A program made the translations under genes and the position numbers. Shown here one piece after another: positions 1 to 8,713 of a stretch of DNA of 64,000 bases. The DNA comes from Prevotella melaninogenica (GTDB lineage: Bacteria > Bacteroidota > Bacteroidia > Bacteroidales > Bacteroidaceae). Under the pieces are notes generated by a model that saw only the letters and a list, made by a program, of their open reading frames with translations, was not told where the DNA came from and searched no databases. The stretch covers positions 372,001-436,000 of the forward strand of contig NZ_CP072359.1 of NCBI RefSeq assembly GCF_018128065.1, in the 5' to 3' direction. Numbering within the stretch: position 1 is the first letter of the stretch; each line of letters opens with the position of its first letter.

Positions 1-67
1 ACTTATCTCTGTTACCAGACATATCTTCAGGACGAATATCCTTGGTATTGGTAGTATCGTTGCCCAT
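1..67 (-). CDS. Start of a hypothetical protein (cut by window edge)
   Basis: An ATG at 65-67 on the minus strand opens a frame that runs off the left edge (MGNDTTNTKDIRP...). It starts 17 bases after the stop of the 113-aa gene and follows three related genes in the same direction, so it is probably the next member of the same operon. Only 22 residues are visible, hydrophilic and without a signal peptide; no family can be assigned. Confidence 0.5.
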   Translation of the reverse strand, partial: MGNDTTNTKDIRPEDMSGNRDK

Positions 68-84
68 AATGCATTATCAGAGGT

Positions 85-426
85 TTATGATTCAGTGATT
101 TTTACGCTGTCCTGTGGTGAGACCTTCAACGAAAGGCTATGAACGGCACTCTCTGGTAATACCGCCAGACGGTCAGCATCTACGATAACATCCATTGACT
201 GAATGCCGTCTTCTGGGATTTCACCGGTTTGTCCACCGTCAGAGTCTATTGCGAACCGGAAAGTTATTTCCATATCACCGATGGTCACGGCAGGCAGGTT
301 CAGCTGATGAATAACACCCGTACCCTCATATTGTTCAGCAAGTGCTTCTGTAAGGAGGTTAGCTTCATGCTGCGCAGACAGAACGTCGCGCAACACAGAA
401 GCTATTACATCTTGCAATTTCGTCAT
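85..426 (-). CDS. Small protein of the DUF2589-type operon
   Basis: 113 residues, no signal peptide and no membrane segment, so probably cytoplasmic. The N-terminal 30 residues look helical (LQDVIASVLRDVLSAQHEAN), followed by a beta-rich part with LNLPAVTIGDMEITFRF, which faintly recalls the PLLTIVPIPY...INFKA strand of the larger neighbours. It lies 12 bases downstream of the 457-aa paralogue in the same operon. I infer a small partner or divergent relative of the DUF2589-type proteins. No function is known to me. Confidence 0.65.
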   Translation of the reverse strand: MTKLQDVIASVLRDVLSAQHEANLLTEALAEQYEGTGVIHQLNLPAVTIGDMEITFRFAIDSDGGQTGEIPEDGIQSMDVIVDADRLAVLPESAVHSLSLKVSPQDSVKITES

Positions 427-438
427 ATTGAAATTATT

Positions 439-1812
439 TTATGATACAAATACTATGCGTTGCAGTTTCCCTGCAGTAATGTTATAGGTTCCTTTTTCAC
501 TGAACACAAGCAGCATATTGTCGCCACTCTGCAGCAAAGTAGGAGTTTTCTTGCCGTTAAGCTGCACGCATTTCACCGCTGTTGGCTGGTAAGCTCCCTT
601 TTCGTCACGATAGTTTACCGATATGGCAGCATACCCGTTGACAAGTGAAACCTGCTCTGTCGACACCTGAAGGATACCATTTGGGTCTATGACTTCCGTC
701 GACTCATTAAGTACACCTAACAGTTTGTCGATTCCACGAGGCATTTCACCTTCGCTTGCAGTGATGGTAACGTCCATCGTTGTTTCCACACTGTAACGTG
801 AGTCACGGGTTGCACCGGAATCTTTCTTTGACGAATAGCTGGCTGACAAGGTTGCCTTAGGGCTTGACTTGGTCTCCGCTTCAGCTTGTTTAGCATTCTG
901 ACCTGCTGCACCTCCCTTATCCGTTGAGGGTTTCTGCGCTCCTCCTCCAGAGGAAGAAGGCTTAGCAGATTTATCATTGCTATTCAATCCAAAAGAGGTA
1001 TTGACAGGTGTTCCGCCACTTCCGACAGAAGCCACAACCGATGAGATTGCATCCACCTTCGCCTTGAACGTATAGTTCATGGACGTTATGGAGAGGCGTG
1101 GCACAGGCATCAGCGTAAGCAATGGGACCCGCATCTTTACCTGTTTGCCATCGCGGACGAAGTTCATCGTGACATAGATTATCTGTCCCTGTCCGTCCTT
1201 GCCCACTTTTATGCCTTCTTCACGGATGTAACTGAGCGTTTCCTTTGCAAGGTCACGCTGTGCCTTGATGGCCGCACGTAACGGATTACCTATAAGTTTA
1301 TCAAACGACAGCTTATCAAGCAGGTTCAGGGAGTCTTCCACAAAAGCCTTATCAATCTGCACTTCGTCCAAATCCTTCATCTGATCAGCTAATGACGGTT
1401 GGCTTGCACCTCCCTTATTGTCAGTTCCGACAGCATTCTTGACACCATCAAGAGCACTCTTACCTTCTTCAACAATTCCACCTTTTTCCTCTTTCGAAGT
1501 ATCAGCAGCGTTCTTGTCTTTAGTCTCGGTATTACTGTCTTTATCCTCAGCTTTACCTCCGGCATCTTTATCGGAATCCTTACCCTTACCGCTGTCAGTG
1601 CCTAACAGATCATTAGCCTTGTCTTCTATCTTTTCTTTAACCTTGTCTTTAACAGTATCCTTAACCGTATCTATAATATCAGTAAGGATACCACCGCCCT
1701 CTTTTCCAGATTCACCTTTTGCGGCATCTCCGTCCGTTTTCGGGTCTTGTTCCGTAGGCGGGGAGTTATTGGTAAGATTATCATCTTTTCCTATATTCTT
1801 ATCATCTGGCAT
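439..1812 (-). CDS. DUF2589-type protein with long charged N-terminal region
   Basis: 457 residues. Residues 1-150 are low-complexity, rich in Lys, Asp, Glu and Gly, with a short helical repeat (DTVKDTVKDKVKEKIEDKAND). Residues about 165-255 carry the core shared with the two upstream genes: LIGNPLRAAIKAQRDLA, then strands ending in VPLLTLMPVPRL and YTFKAKV. A Ser/Gly/Lys linker leads to the motif SSKKDSGATRDSRYSVE, a helix (GIDKLLGVLNEST) and a C-terminal beta-rich segment. No signal peptide. The gene starts 9 bases after the 284-aa gene, so translation is probably coupled. The charged extension is absent from its paralogues and may be a disordered tether. Family from memory of the DUF2589 pattern; function unknown. 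Confidence 0.75.
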   Translation of the reverse strand: MPDDKNIGKDDNLTNNSPPTEQDPKTDGDAAKGESGKEGGGILTDIIDTVKDTVKDKVKEKIEDKANDLLGTDSGKGKDSDKDAGGKAEDKDSNTETKDKNAADTSKEEKGGIVEEGKSALDGVKNAVGTDNKGGASQPSLADQMKDLDEVQIDKAFVEDSLNLLDKLSFDKLIGNPLRAAIKAQRDLAKETLSYIREEGIKVGKDGQGQIIYVTMNFVRDGKQVKMRVPLLTLMPVPRLSITSMNYTFKAKVDAISSVVASVGSGGTPVNTSFGLNSNDKSAKPSSSGGGAQKPSTDKGGAAGQNAKQAEAETKSSPKATLSASYSSKKDSGATRDSRYSVETTMDVTITASEGEMPRGIDKLLGVLNESTEVIDPNGILQVSTEQVSLVNGYAAISVNYRDEKGAYQPTAVKCVQLNGKKTPTLLQSGDNMLLVFSEKGTYNITAGKLQRIVFVS

Positions 1813-1821
1813 AGTCGGTTA

Positions 1822-2676
1822 CTATTTAGTTACTTTAATGACCAGCATTTTCTTGCCAGCCTTTGCACAATAGAATCCCTCTTTCTTGAACTCGCAGAGT
1901 ACTCCAGTGTCATCGGCAGTTGTCCGACATTCTTTGTCTGTAAGCGCACTGCCCGTCTTAGAGTCCTTATACTCATATAAATTAATATCTTCAGGCATAT
2001 AATAGCCTTCGCTATTCTTATAAGAGATATAGGTACTTCCTCCACCTACCAGGCTGACAACCTGGTCAGAGGCGTGCATTTCACCCTTTGTGTCCGTAGA
2101 GTCAATAGAGTTGCTGAGTACCTCCAGCACCTTAGCCATTCCAGCAGGCATATCATCCTGTCCAGCCTTGACATTCACGTCCATCGTATATTCCACGCTG
2201 TACTTGGAATCACGTGTGGCTGTGGAGTCTTTCTTGCTTGATATGCTGGTACTCAATTCTACACTGGCACTTGCTATGAGATAGTTTACTCCTGCCTTTG
2301 CCTTCATCCCCGCCTCAAATCCAAAGGATTTATGTACGGACTTTGAAGTAGATGCTGCCGCAGAGATGCGTGCCTTGAAGGCAATATCAATCTCTCGTAT
2401 AGCAAGGTAAGGAATCGGAACTATCGTCAGCAATGGCAGGCAAAGAGTTGCCGAACGCCCATCTTTGCGGTATTCGAAACTCACATAAATTGCCTTCTTT
2501 CCACCGTCCTCAGTGTCTGTCAGTCCTACATCTCTGATAAACTCCCAGGAAGATTGTGCAGCTTTTGCCTGAGCATCAATGCAGGCAGTTAGCGGACTTC
2601 CTATGAGAGTACCAAAAGGTAATGACTGCAAAGCATTTGTGGCGACTTGAGAAGGAGTCGTGTCAATGGATGCCAT
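1822..2676 (-). CDS. DUF2589-type protein, second paralogue
   Basis: 284 residues, cytoplasmic by composition. The core begins at about residue 15 (LQSLPFGTLIGSPLTACIDAQAKAA) and ends near residue 100 with LPLLTIVPIPYLAI and IDIAFKA. Then follow SSKKDSTATRDSKYSVE, a helix around MPAGMAKVLEVLSNS, and a C-terminal beta-rich part with VSLVGGGSTYISYKNSEGYY. The layout matches the 279-aa and 457-aa neighbours almost segment for segment, so the three arose by tandem duplication. It lies 52 bases after the 279-aa gene. DUF2589 is a family without assigned function; I infer a structural or assembly-forming protein only from the repeated, enzyme-free architecture. Confidence 0.78.
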   Translation of the reverse strand: MASIDTTPSQVATNALQSLPFGTLIGSPLTACIDAQAKAAQSSWEFIRDVGLTDTEDGGKKAIYVSFEYRKDGRSATLCLPLLTIVPIPYLAIREIDIAFKARISAAASTSKSVHKSFGFEAGMKAKAGVNYLIASASVELSTSISSKKDSTATRDSKYSVEYTMDVNVKAGQDDMPAGMAKVLEVLSNSIDSTDTKGEMHASDQVVSLVGGGSTYISYKNSEGYYMPEDINLYEYKDSKTGSALTDKECRTTADDTGVLCEFKKEGFYCAKAGKKMLVIKVTK

Positions 2677-2728
2677 AACCTTGGAAAGATTTAGAAATTA
2701 ATAAATGAACAATACTTTCGAGGAGATA

Positions 2729-3568
2729 TTACTTCGGCTGAGCAGGAGCAACAGGTGCTGCAGACTCTGCAACCTTTATCTCTATTGCATGTGCATCACC
2801 ATATAGAATCTTATGAGCACCTACAGCCAGTTCAAACTCCTTCGTCTTCTCCATCTTATTTTCCGTACCCGCAGCACCATTCGAGCAGGTGATACCAGAA
2901 GAATCATACAGTCCAGCAGGTGTCTTATACTGTGCGATAACCTTTGCTGTCTTGCCTTTTTCCACATAGAACATGGTATCGTTTACAGTCAACTCTCCAT
3001 CTGGTGAGCAGAGATCCATTGCAGCACCTAACATTTCAAGAATCTTTGCCATACCTGCAGGCATAGACTCCTGACCGGCATGCACAGCCACGTCTATAGT
3101 GGTTTCAATACTGAATGATGAATCCTGCGTACTTTTGGAATCGTGTTTAGAAGAATAAGAAGTCTGCAGACTGGTTGTCTTTCTCTTAAACCATCTCTTT
3201 GTATTTCTTGTGTAATCCCTCTTATACTCACTTGAATATTCATCAGTAAAAGAAGTGTTTTCAACACCAGTGACAGTTGCCTTGAAGTTGATGTCAATAG
3301 AATTGATAGCAATATACGGAATAGGAAGAATCGTCAGCAGGGGCACGCTGATGGTCACCTTTCGTCCATTCTGTATAAAGTTAAAATACACATAGATAGC
3401 CTCCTTCGTGCCATCCTCCAATTGATTCAGACCCACCTCTTGAATAAAATTCACCGTAGTCTGTGCTGCCTCTGCCTGTGCCAAGATACAAGCATTCAAC
3501 GGTCCACCAATTAAGTTGTTAAAAGGAAGTCCTTGCAACGCGCTGATAGTTTTACCAGTTACTCCCAT
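2729..3568 (-). CDS. DUF2589-type protein, first gene of the operon
   Basis: 279 residues. The core has LQGLPFNNLIGGPLNACILA near the N terminus, then VPLLTILPIPYIAINSIDI and INFKATV. A variable linker (TKRWFKRKTTSLQTSYSS) precedes the shared DSKSTQDSSFSIETTIDV motif and a helix (MPAGMAKILEMLG). The C-terminal part is beta-rich and ends in a Pro/Ala tail. No signal peptide. It is the first gene behind the promoter at 3706-3737 and has a leader of roughly 130 bases. It is a clear paralogue of the next two genes. Function unknown. Confidence 0.78.
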   Translation of the reverse strand: MGVTGKTISALQGLPFNNLIGGPLNACILAQAEAAQTTVNFIQEVGLNQLEDGTKEAIYVYFNFIQNGRKVTISVPLLTILPIPYIAINSIDINFKATVTGVENTSFTDEYSSEYKRDYTRNTKRWFKRKTTSLQTSYSSKHDSKSTQDSSFSIETTIDVAVHAGQESMPAGMAKILEMLGAAMDLCSPDGELTVNDTMFYVEKGKTAKVIAQYKTPAGLYDSSGITCSNGAAGTENKMEKTKEFELAVGAHKILYGDAHAIEIKVAESAAPVAPAQPK

Positions 3569-3705
3569 AGTGTTAAGTTTTTAGTTAGGTTCTTTAAATG
3601 GACAGATTGACAAGATAGAACCTGTATAAATCCTGTCATGTCCGTTAGTTATTTAGTTATATAAATAATGCAGCTTCTGTTAAAGTAATAGTCAAATCTA
3701 TGTCG

Positions 3706-3737
3706 CAAATATAGAAAATAAAATGATTAGTTCCAAA
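3706..3737 (-). promoter_or_regulatory. Promoter of the DUF2589-type operon
   Basis: On the minus strand TATATTTG (3706-3713) fits the Bacteroidales -7 box TAnnTTTG, and TTTG (3734-3737) sits 20 bases upstream, the expected -33 position. It faces the 279-aa gene. The rest of the gap up to about 4027 is AT-rich and shows me no gene. Confidence 0.7.
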
Positions 3738-4027
3738 TAATTGAACAAAAAAAAACAATATTCCTTTTAAAAAATTCAAAAAGAAACTCTATTAACTTGA
3801 CTGGGATTACTAACCAGACTATTCCCAAACCCTGTCAAGGTTTTTCTTTACATGCAACTTACGAACTTTCTAAAGGGAATATATGGACAATCTATGAAGC
3901 TACAGGGAATTACAATCATTATATTATAAGGTCATGACACATAATTTCTGTTTTGACCAATGACGTTCTGTCCGCCTCACAACAGCGAATAATACGGATA
4001 ATTCCTCGCCATTACAAAAAGTTTTAG

Positions 4028-4035
4028 TACTTTTG
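4028..4035 (+). promoter_or_regulatory. -7 box of the TonB-dependent receptor gene
   Basis: TACTTTTG matches TAnnTTTG. No clear -33 TTG is present. About 50 bases of leader follow, with an imperfect hairpin formed by GGTAAGGG and CCCTTTCC (about 4048-4076). Confidence 0.5.
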
Positions 4036-4090
4036 CACTCGTTTGCCGGTAAGGGAACACCCCCTTTCCGACGTTTTCTTTAATTATATT

Positions 4091-6166
4091 ATGTACAAAC
4101 CAACATTTCAAAAACGCAGCGTTCTGAAGTTCAAACACTTCACCAACCACGGCTATTCGCTCTTTGCTGTTCTTGGCAAAGAGGTACTGATTGGTGTACT
4201 GAGCGTCGCTACCTTACAAAATGCTACTGCCAAAGGCATTAGCGTTGAGACAGAGAAGGCAGAGATGGACTCAACTATCACCAACAGAGGCGTCATGATG
4301 GAGGAAGTGAACGTGACAGGAACGCGAGCACCACTGACAGTTAGTCAGCAAGCGAGAATGGTAACTGTACTGAGTCGTGAGGATATCCAGGCGGCACCGG
4401 TACAAAGTGTAAACGATTTGCTAAAGTATGCCGCCGGAGTCGACGTCCGACAGAAAGGTCCTTTAGGTGCCTTAACTGACGTAAGTATCCGAGGTGGCAA
4501 CTCAGAACAAATCACAGTCCTCCTCAATGGTATCAACATCTGTGATGCACAAACAGGTCATAACGCCTTCGATTTCCCCGTTGACATTAGTGAAATCGAA
4601 CGAATAGAAGTCCTTGAGGGACCAGCAGCCCGCGTTTATGGTACATCTTCTTTATTAGGTGCTATAAACATCGTAACCCGAACTCCACAGAAGACAAGTC
4701 TCTCTGCCCATATTGAAGGTGGCTCATACGGCTATCTTAGTGCTGGCGTACGTGGAAACATTACTTCAAAAGACCGTTGGAACAATCAGCTATCAGCCTC
4801 TTACACCCACAGCGATGGTTATCTTCGCAACAAGGTAGGCAATCTAAACGCTGACTATCGTACAGCAAAAGTCTTTTATCAAGGTAACTACACGGATGAA
4901 GACATTGCCATTCGCTGGCATACAGGTATAAGTATAAAGGACTTTGGTTCTAACACATTCTACTCTTCAAAGTTTGATGACCAGTTTGAACACACGTTAA
5001 AAACCTTCACTGCCATTCAAGCAGAGAACCTTCGTGGACGTTTCCATATCCGTCCTGCCATTTATTGGAATAGGAATATGGATCGCTTTGAGCTCTTCCG
5101 TGGTGCAAACAATAAGTACCCTTTCAACTATCATCGCACAGATATCTATGGTGTCAACCTCAATGCTTACTTTGATTGGACACTTGGACGTACCGCCTTC
5201 GCCGCCGAGCTACGCAATGAAGATCTCGTAAGTGGCAACCTCGGTGAGCCTCTCTCACGTCCAAAACATATCCATGGAACAGATAGAGACTATACAGTCG
5301 GACTGAACCGCACAAATATTCAGTTTGCCCTTGAGCATAACATTATCCTTAACCGCTTCACGCTGTCAGCTGGTTTGACCGCTGTCAAGAACAGTCAGGC
5401 TGATATGCCCATGCATGTTTATCCTGGACTGGATGCAAGTTATCGTATAGGCAACGCTTGGAAAGTATATGCCTCTTATAACGCATCACTCCGTATGCCT
5501 TCATTTACAGAGCTATTCTATTCTGTTGGCGGTCATAAAGCAGACAAACATCTTCGCCCAGAAGAGCTTTCAGCATTTGAGACAGGTGTAAAATACGACA
5601 ACAACGGTGTCACAGCGAAGGCAAGTGTTTACTGGAATCATCACAAGAACCTCATTGATTGGATTAGTGACGGCACCTTAGATGCCAACGGAGCATTAAT
5701 CTGGAAGAGCGTCAACTTCGGTAAGATAAATGACTTCGGAGCAGAAGCCTCAATCGACTTCGACCTCCATCAGCTTTTCCCATCACAACGATTCTTCAAG
5801 AAATTTGGAGTGGCTTATAGCTATATCAACCAAGACAAAGTAGAAGACATAGGCTACGTGAGCAAGTATGCTTTAGAGTATCTGAAGAATAAGTTGGTCA
5901 GCAATCTCCAGCTGAACCTCTGGCGCAATCTTGACCTTGGTTTCTACTATCGCTTTCAACATCGTATGGGAAACTATATTGACACGAACAACCAGCGACA
6001 AAGTTACAAGAGCTATGGCGTTGTTGATAGTCGTATGACTTGGAATGCAAAGAAGTGGACGGCATATATTGAAGCAAACAACCTATTTGGTGCCCATTAC
6101 GTTGACTATGGCAATGTTCCACAGCCAGGCGCATGGGTCGTTGCAGGCGTCAGTTTCAATCTATAA
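4091..6166 (+). CDS. TonB-dependent outer-membrane receptor, BtuB-like
   Basis: 691 residues from ATG 4091, preferred to an upstream TTG at 4043 because it follows the promoter and leader. The N terminus has a basic stretch and then the hydrophobic GKEVLIGVLSVATL, a signal region typical of Bacteroidales BtuB-like receptors. A plug domain follows (MEEVNVTGTRAPL, then DVSIRGGNSEQITVLLNG and VLEGPAARVYGTSSLLGAINIVTRTP), and the remainder alternates beta strands and loops, ending in aromatic VAGVSFNL as outer-membrane barrels do. It should take up a scarce ligand (cobalamin, haem or a siderophore) with energy from TonB/ExbBD. No SusD partner and no recognisable cobalamin riboswitch is present, so the ligand stays open. 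It is monocistronic, between a promoter and strong terminators. Confidence 0.85.
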   Translation: MYKPTFQKRSVLKFKHFTNHGYSLFAVLGKEVLIGVLSVATLQNATAKGISVETEKAEMDSTITNRGVMMEEVNVTGTRAPLTVSQQARMVTVLSREDIQAAPVQSVNDLLKYAAGVDVRQKGPLGALTDVSIRGGNSEQITVLLNGINICDAQTGHNAFDFPVDISEIERIEVLEGPAARVYGTSSLLGAINIVTRTPQKTSLSAHIEGGSYGYLSAGVRGNITSKDRWNNQLSASYTHSDGYLRNKVGNLNADYRTAKVFYQGNYTDEDIAIRWHTGISIKDFGSNTFYSSKFDDQFEHTLKTFTAIQAENLRGRFHIRPAIYWNRNMDRFELFRGANNKYPFNYHRTDIYGVNLNAYFDWTLGRTAFAAELRNEDLVSGNLGEPLSRPKHIHGTDRDYTVGLNRTNIQFALEHNIILNRFTLSAGLTAVKNSQADMPMHVYPGLDASYRIGNAWKVYASYNASLRMPSFTELFYSVGGHKADKHLRPEELSAFETGVKYDNNGVTAKASVYWNHHKNLIDWISDGTLDANGALIWKSVNFGKINDFGAEASIDFDLHQLFPSQRFFKKFGVAYSYINQDKVEDIGYVSKYALEYLKNKLVSNLQLNLWRNLDLGFYYRFQHRMGNYIDTNNQRQSYKSYGVVDSRMTWNAKKWTAYIEANNLFGAHYVDYGNVPQPGAWVVAGVSFNL

Positions 6167-6250
6167 CGAGTTCTTTTCATAAAATGTACATGGCCTGCTT
6201 TCGCCAAAGGCAATGACCATTGGATTTTAGCATAATCAAACATGCTCTCA

Positions 6251-6292
6251 AAAACAGTTGACTGATTTGAAAAATCAGTCGACTGTTTTTTT
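6251..6292 (+). terminator. Hairpin terminator after the TonB receptor gene
   Basis: An 18-base stem, AAAACAGTTGACTGATTT with its complement at 6272-6289 (one G-T pair), has a 3-base loop and ends in a run of T. It follows the receptor stop by 85 bases. A partial third copy of the arm (AGTCGACTGTTT) follows at about 6298. Confidence 0.8.
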
Positions 6293-6337
6293 TAATTAGT
6301 CGACTGTTTCTCTAAAAAGGGTTGACCATTTTACTAT

Positions 6338-6375
6338 AAAAGGTCTACCTTTTGTCGAAAAGGGTAGACCTTTTT
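6338..6375. terminator. Hairpin terminator between convergent genes
   Basis: AAAAGGTCTACC (about 6338-6349) pairs with GGTAGACCTTTT (6363-6374), with A and T runs on opposite sides, so it can end transcripts from either direction. It lies 35 bases beyond the stop of the LRR-GH20 gene. Confidence 0.75.
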
Positions 6376-6409
6376 AAAAGTATACTTCTTTGTCACAAGC
6401 AAGCTGCGC

Positions 6410-8575
6410 TTATCTTACGTTTACCGCAACCCCACGCCGTTGCATATCATCTGTCAACGGACGAACTCGTGTGAGGAACTCCTTATAACTTCTACGTTCT
6501 GGAACACTCCATCCAGCCTCAGCCAAAGCGGCTGCACGTGGGAAAGCTTGATAATAAATTCGTTCTGTTGAATTGATACATTCACTCCAAAGCGTTCCAC
6601 TCACTCCGAGCAGATTATCACGAACAAACCCACTATCCTGCCCCCATGCTGGGTCAAGACGATAGGTCTGTTCAAGCGTAGTAACAGGCATACCCCAGTT
6701 CTTCTCAGGCATATCGCCACGATTCTGTGGATAGTCAAGATAACAGTGTTCACCCGGACAGAGCATTATCTTCGCCTGATTACGTACGGCAGCATCAATA
6801 GCTGTCTTCGTCAGACCATGTCTCCATGCATAAACCACACAACCCAGCTGAATCGTCTTAAACTCCTGTTCATACCAGTACATTGGTGTCTTTCCTAATG
6901 AATGAAGTTTATCAATTACTCGGTCAAAGAGATATTGCTGTAATTGCCAGTTCTCTGTGTATCCTTCCTTCTGCTTCAATGCCGTACAAGCAGCACAATC
7001 TGACCATGCGCCCAATGGTGGCTGCCCAGCCTCATCACCGCCCAAATGAACGTATGGGGCAGGAAACACATCGGCTAACTCGGTCAGGACGTTATCGAGA
7101 AATTCGTAAACAAAGGGTTCCGCAGGACAAAGTAACTCATTGCTCACACCACAAGTTAAACGAATAGGCACAGGTCTCTTAGCACAAGAAAGCTGTGGAA
7201 AACAGTGAATAGCAGCTACCTCATGCCCAGGGAGTTCAATCTCTGGAATCACCATAACATGATACTGGGCTGCAAAACGAACCAATTCGCGCATCTGCTC
7301 TTGAGTATAATAACCGCTGATACGCTCTGGCATGTCATCCATTCCGACACGGTCAGAAGCCTCCTCAATGAGTTTTGGGTATTTCTTTATCTCTATACGC
7401 CATGCCTGATCGTCTACCAAATGAAGATGAAGTGCGTTAAACTTATAGCGTGCCATCTCAACGATAAAACCCTTTAAATCCTCAAACGGAATGAAATGAC
7501 GCACTGGATCAACCATTAATTCACGGATTGCCGTACGTGGTTCGTCCACAATATTGAGCGCAGGAATCTTCACTGAACGTGAGGAAACACCATTACCAAT
7601 ACAGAGTTGTTCGAGTGTCATCAATCCATAGAACACCGCTGTTGCTGTACGTCCTTTGATTGTTACTCCCTTATCATTCACCTGTAAGGTGTAAGCCTCA
7701 TCATTGGTAAGCGACTTATCAAGTGCCAGACACACCATCAGACCTGTCTTACGTCCCTTCCTATATGCTGTTCGCTCACCAAGGATACGCTCAGCTTGCA
7801 TCTTTTCATTATTCAATTCGGGTGAAGCCTCTACCCCAATAACATCCTTCCATTTGAGAGGAAGACTATTTTTGTAAACTTCCAACTTAAGAGGACGAGG
7901 TACGAGGAGATTCTCTGGGTCGCATACATTCTCAATCCTTGGACGTGCGAAGAAGTTGCGCCAGCCCGGTGCGTTACGATATGCCTTCTTTGCTTGAGCA
8001 GGAACGATGAGTCTCACACGGCTAAGATCTATACCATCAAAAGCATTGTCAGCACAAGCAGGAGGAACAACTGCCGAGAGACGAACTTCACGAAGTCCAC
8101 GACAATTAGCAAAAGCGAAAGCACCTATACGTGTAGAGCCGTCGAAAGACAAATCTGTCAACTGACGACAACCATTAAAGGCTGATGCATCTACCACACG
8201 TGTAGTTGCTGGGAAATATAGTTTTCCACTGATTCCGTCACAAGCAAAGAACGCCTGTGTACCAATAGAATCGAGACAAGGCGGAAGCGTTAACGATGTG
8301 AGACGATGGCAAGAGTGCATAGCATTGCGAGGAATTATCGTGCAGTTTGTCTGCGAAAGGTCAAGGATAGTCTCATTGATCTTCACATCACGCAAAATTC
8401 TGAAGTTCTGCGCATTTACCGACTGGAATATCAAAAAACAAATGCCAAGTACTGACACGACTTGTCCTATACATCTTCTCTGATAAGAGAATCCTTTGAA
8501 CACATTCGTTTTGTTAATAAACTGTAGGAATTTCTGCCACAGATTTGCCCAAGAGGTTACACTCGTTGTAGCCAT
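6410..8575 (-). CDS. LRR-GH20 beta-N-acetylhexosaminidase
   Basis: 721 residues. A hydrophobic export segment sits unusually far in (about 36-56, VVSVLGICFLIFQSVNAQ) behind a 35-residue basic leader. Residues about 65-205 are BspA-like leucine-rich repeats. A GH20 N-terminal domain (about 225-340) and the GH20 barrel follow, with HLHLVDDQAWR, PEIELPGHE and the catalytic Asp-Glu pair in HLGGDEAG (D514, E515). The enzyme should release terminal GlcNAc or GalNAc from glycoproteins or glycans; the repeats may bind substrate or another protein. It lies in the direction of the SusCD operon but is separated from it by an IS. Only 24 bases remain between its ATG and the IS end, and I see no promoter there. 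Confidence 0.88.
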   Translation of the reverse strand: MATTSVTSWANLWQKFLQFINKTNVFKGFSYQRRCIGQVVSVLGICFLIFQSVNAQNFRILRDVKINETILDLSQTNCTIIPRNAMHSCHRLTSLTLPPCLDSIGTQAFFACDGISGKLYFPATTRVVDASAFNGCRQLTDLSFDGSTRIGAFAFANCRGLREVRLSAVVPPACADNAFDGIDLSRVRLIVPAQAKKAYRNAPGWRNFFARPRIENVCDPENLLVPRPLKLEVYKNSLPLKWKDVIGVEASPELNNEKMQAERILGERTAYRKGRKTGLMVCLALDKSLTNDEAYTLQVNDKGVTIKGRTATAVFYGLMTLEQLCIGNGVSSRSVKIPALNIVDEPRTAIRELMVDPVRHFIPFEDLKGFIVEMARYKFNALHLHLVDDQAWRIEIKKYPKLIEEASDRVGMDDMPERISGYYTQEQMRELVRFAAQYHVMVIPEIELPGHEVAAIHCFPQLSCAKRPVPIRLTCGVSNELLCPAEPFVYEFLDNVLTELADVFPAPYVHLGGDEAGQPPLGAWSDCAACTALKQKEGYTENWQLQQYLFDRVIDKLHSLGKTPMYWYEQEFKTIQLGCVVYAWRHGLTKTAIDAAVRNQAKIMLCPGEHCYLDYPQNRGDMPEKNWGMPVTTLEQTYRLDPAWGQDSGFVRDNLLGVSGTLWSECINSTERIYYQAFPRAAALAEAGWSVPERRSYKEFLTRVRPLTDDMQRRGVAVNVR

Positions 8576-8659
8576 TTTTTGTTAGTTTTTAATTACTTAA
8601 CTAAAGTTTCCCACCCTCAAAAAGTTGGCTTAAAACAACAGTTTCTCAATAATTATTGG

Positions 8660-8667
8660 TAACTTTG
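8660..8667 (+). promoter_or_regulatory. -7 box of the IS4-type transposase
   Basis: TAACTTTG fits TAnnTTTG and lies 46 bases before the transposase ATG, inside the IS. No clear -33 box. Confidence 0.45.
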
Positions 8668-8713
8668 TGGTGCTTTATTACATTGATTATCAACAAATTA
8701 AAGAGTAACTGTT

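Noticed and set aside
1418-1873. 151-codon Ser/Leu-rich frame opposite the charged DUF2589-type protein
   Set aside because: It is the mirror of a Lys/Asp/Glu/Gly-rich coding region and has no promoter or start signal.
4036-4090. Possible cobalamin riboswitch before the BtuB-like receptor
   Set aside because: The leader is too short and lacks the conserved B12 box; only a simple hairpin is present.
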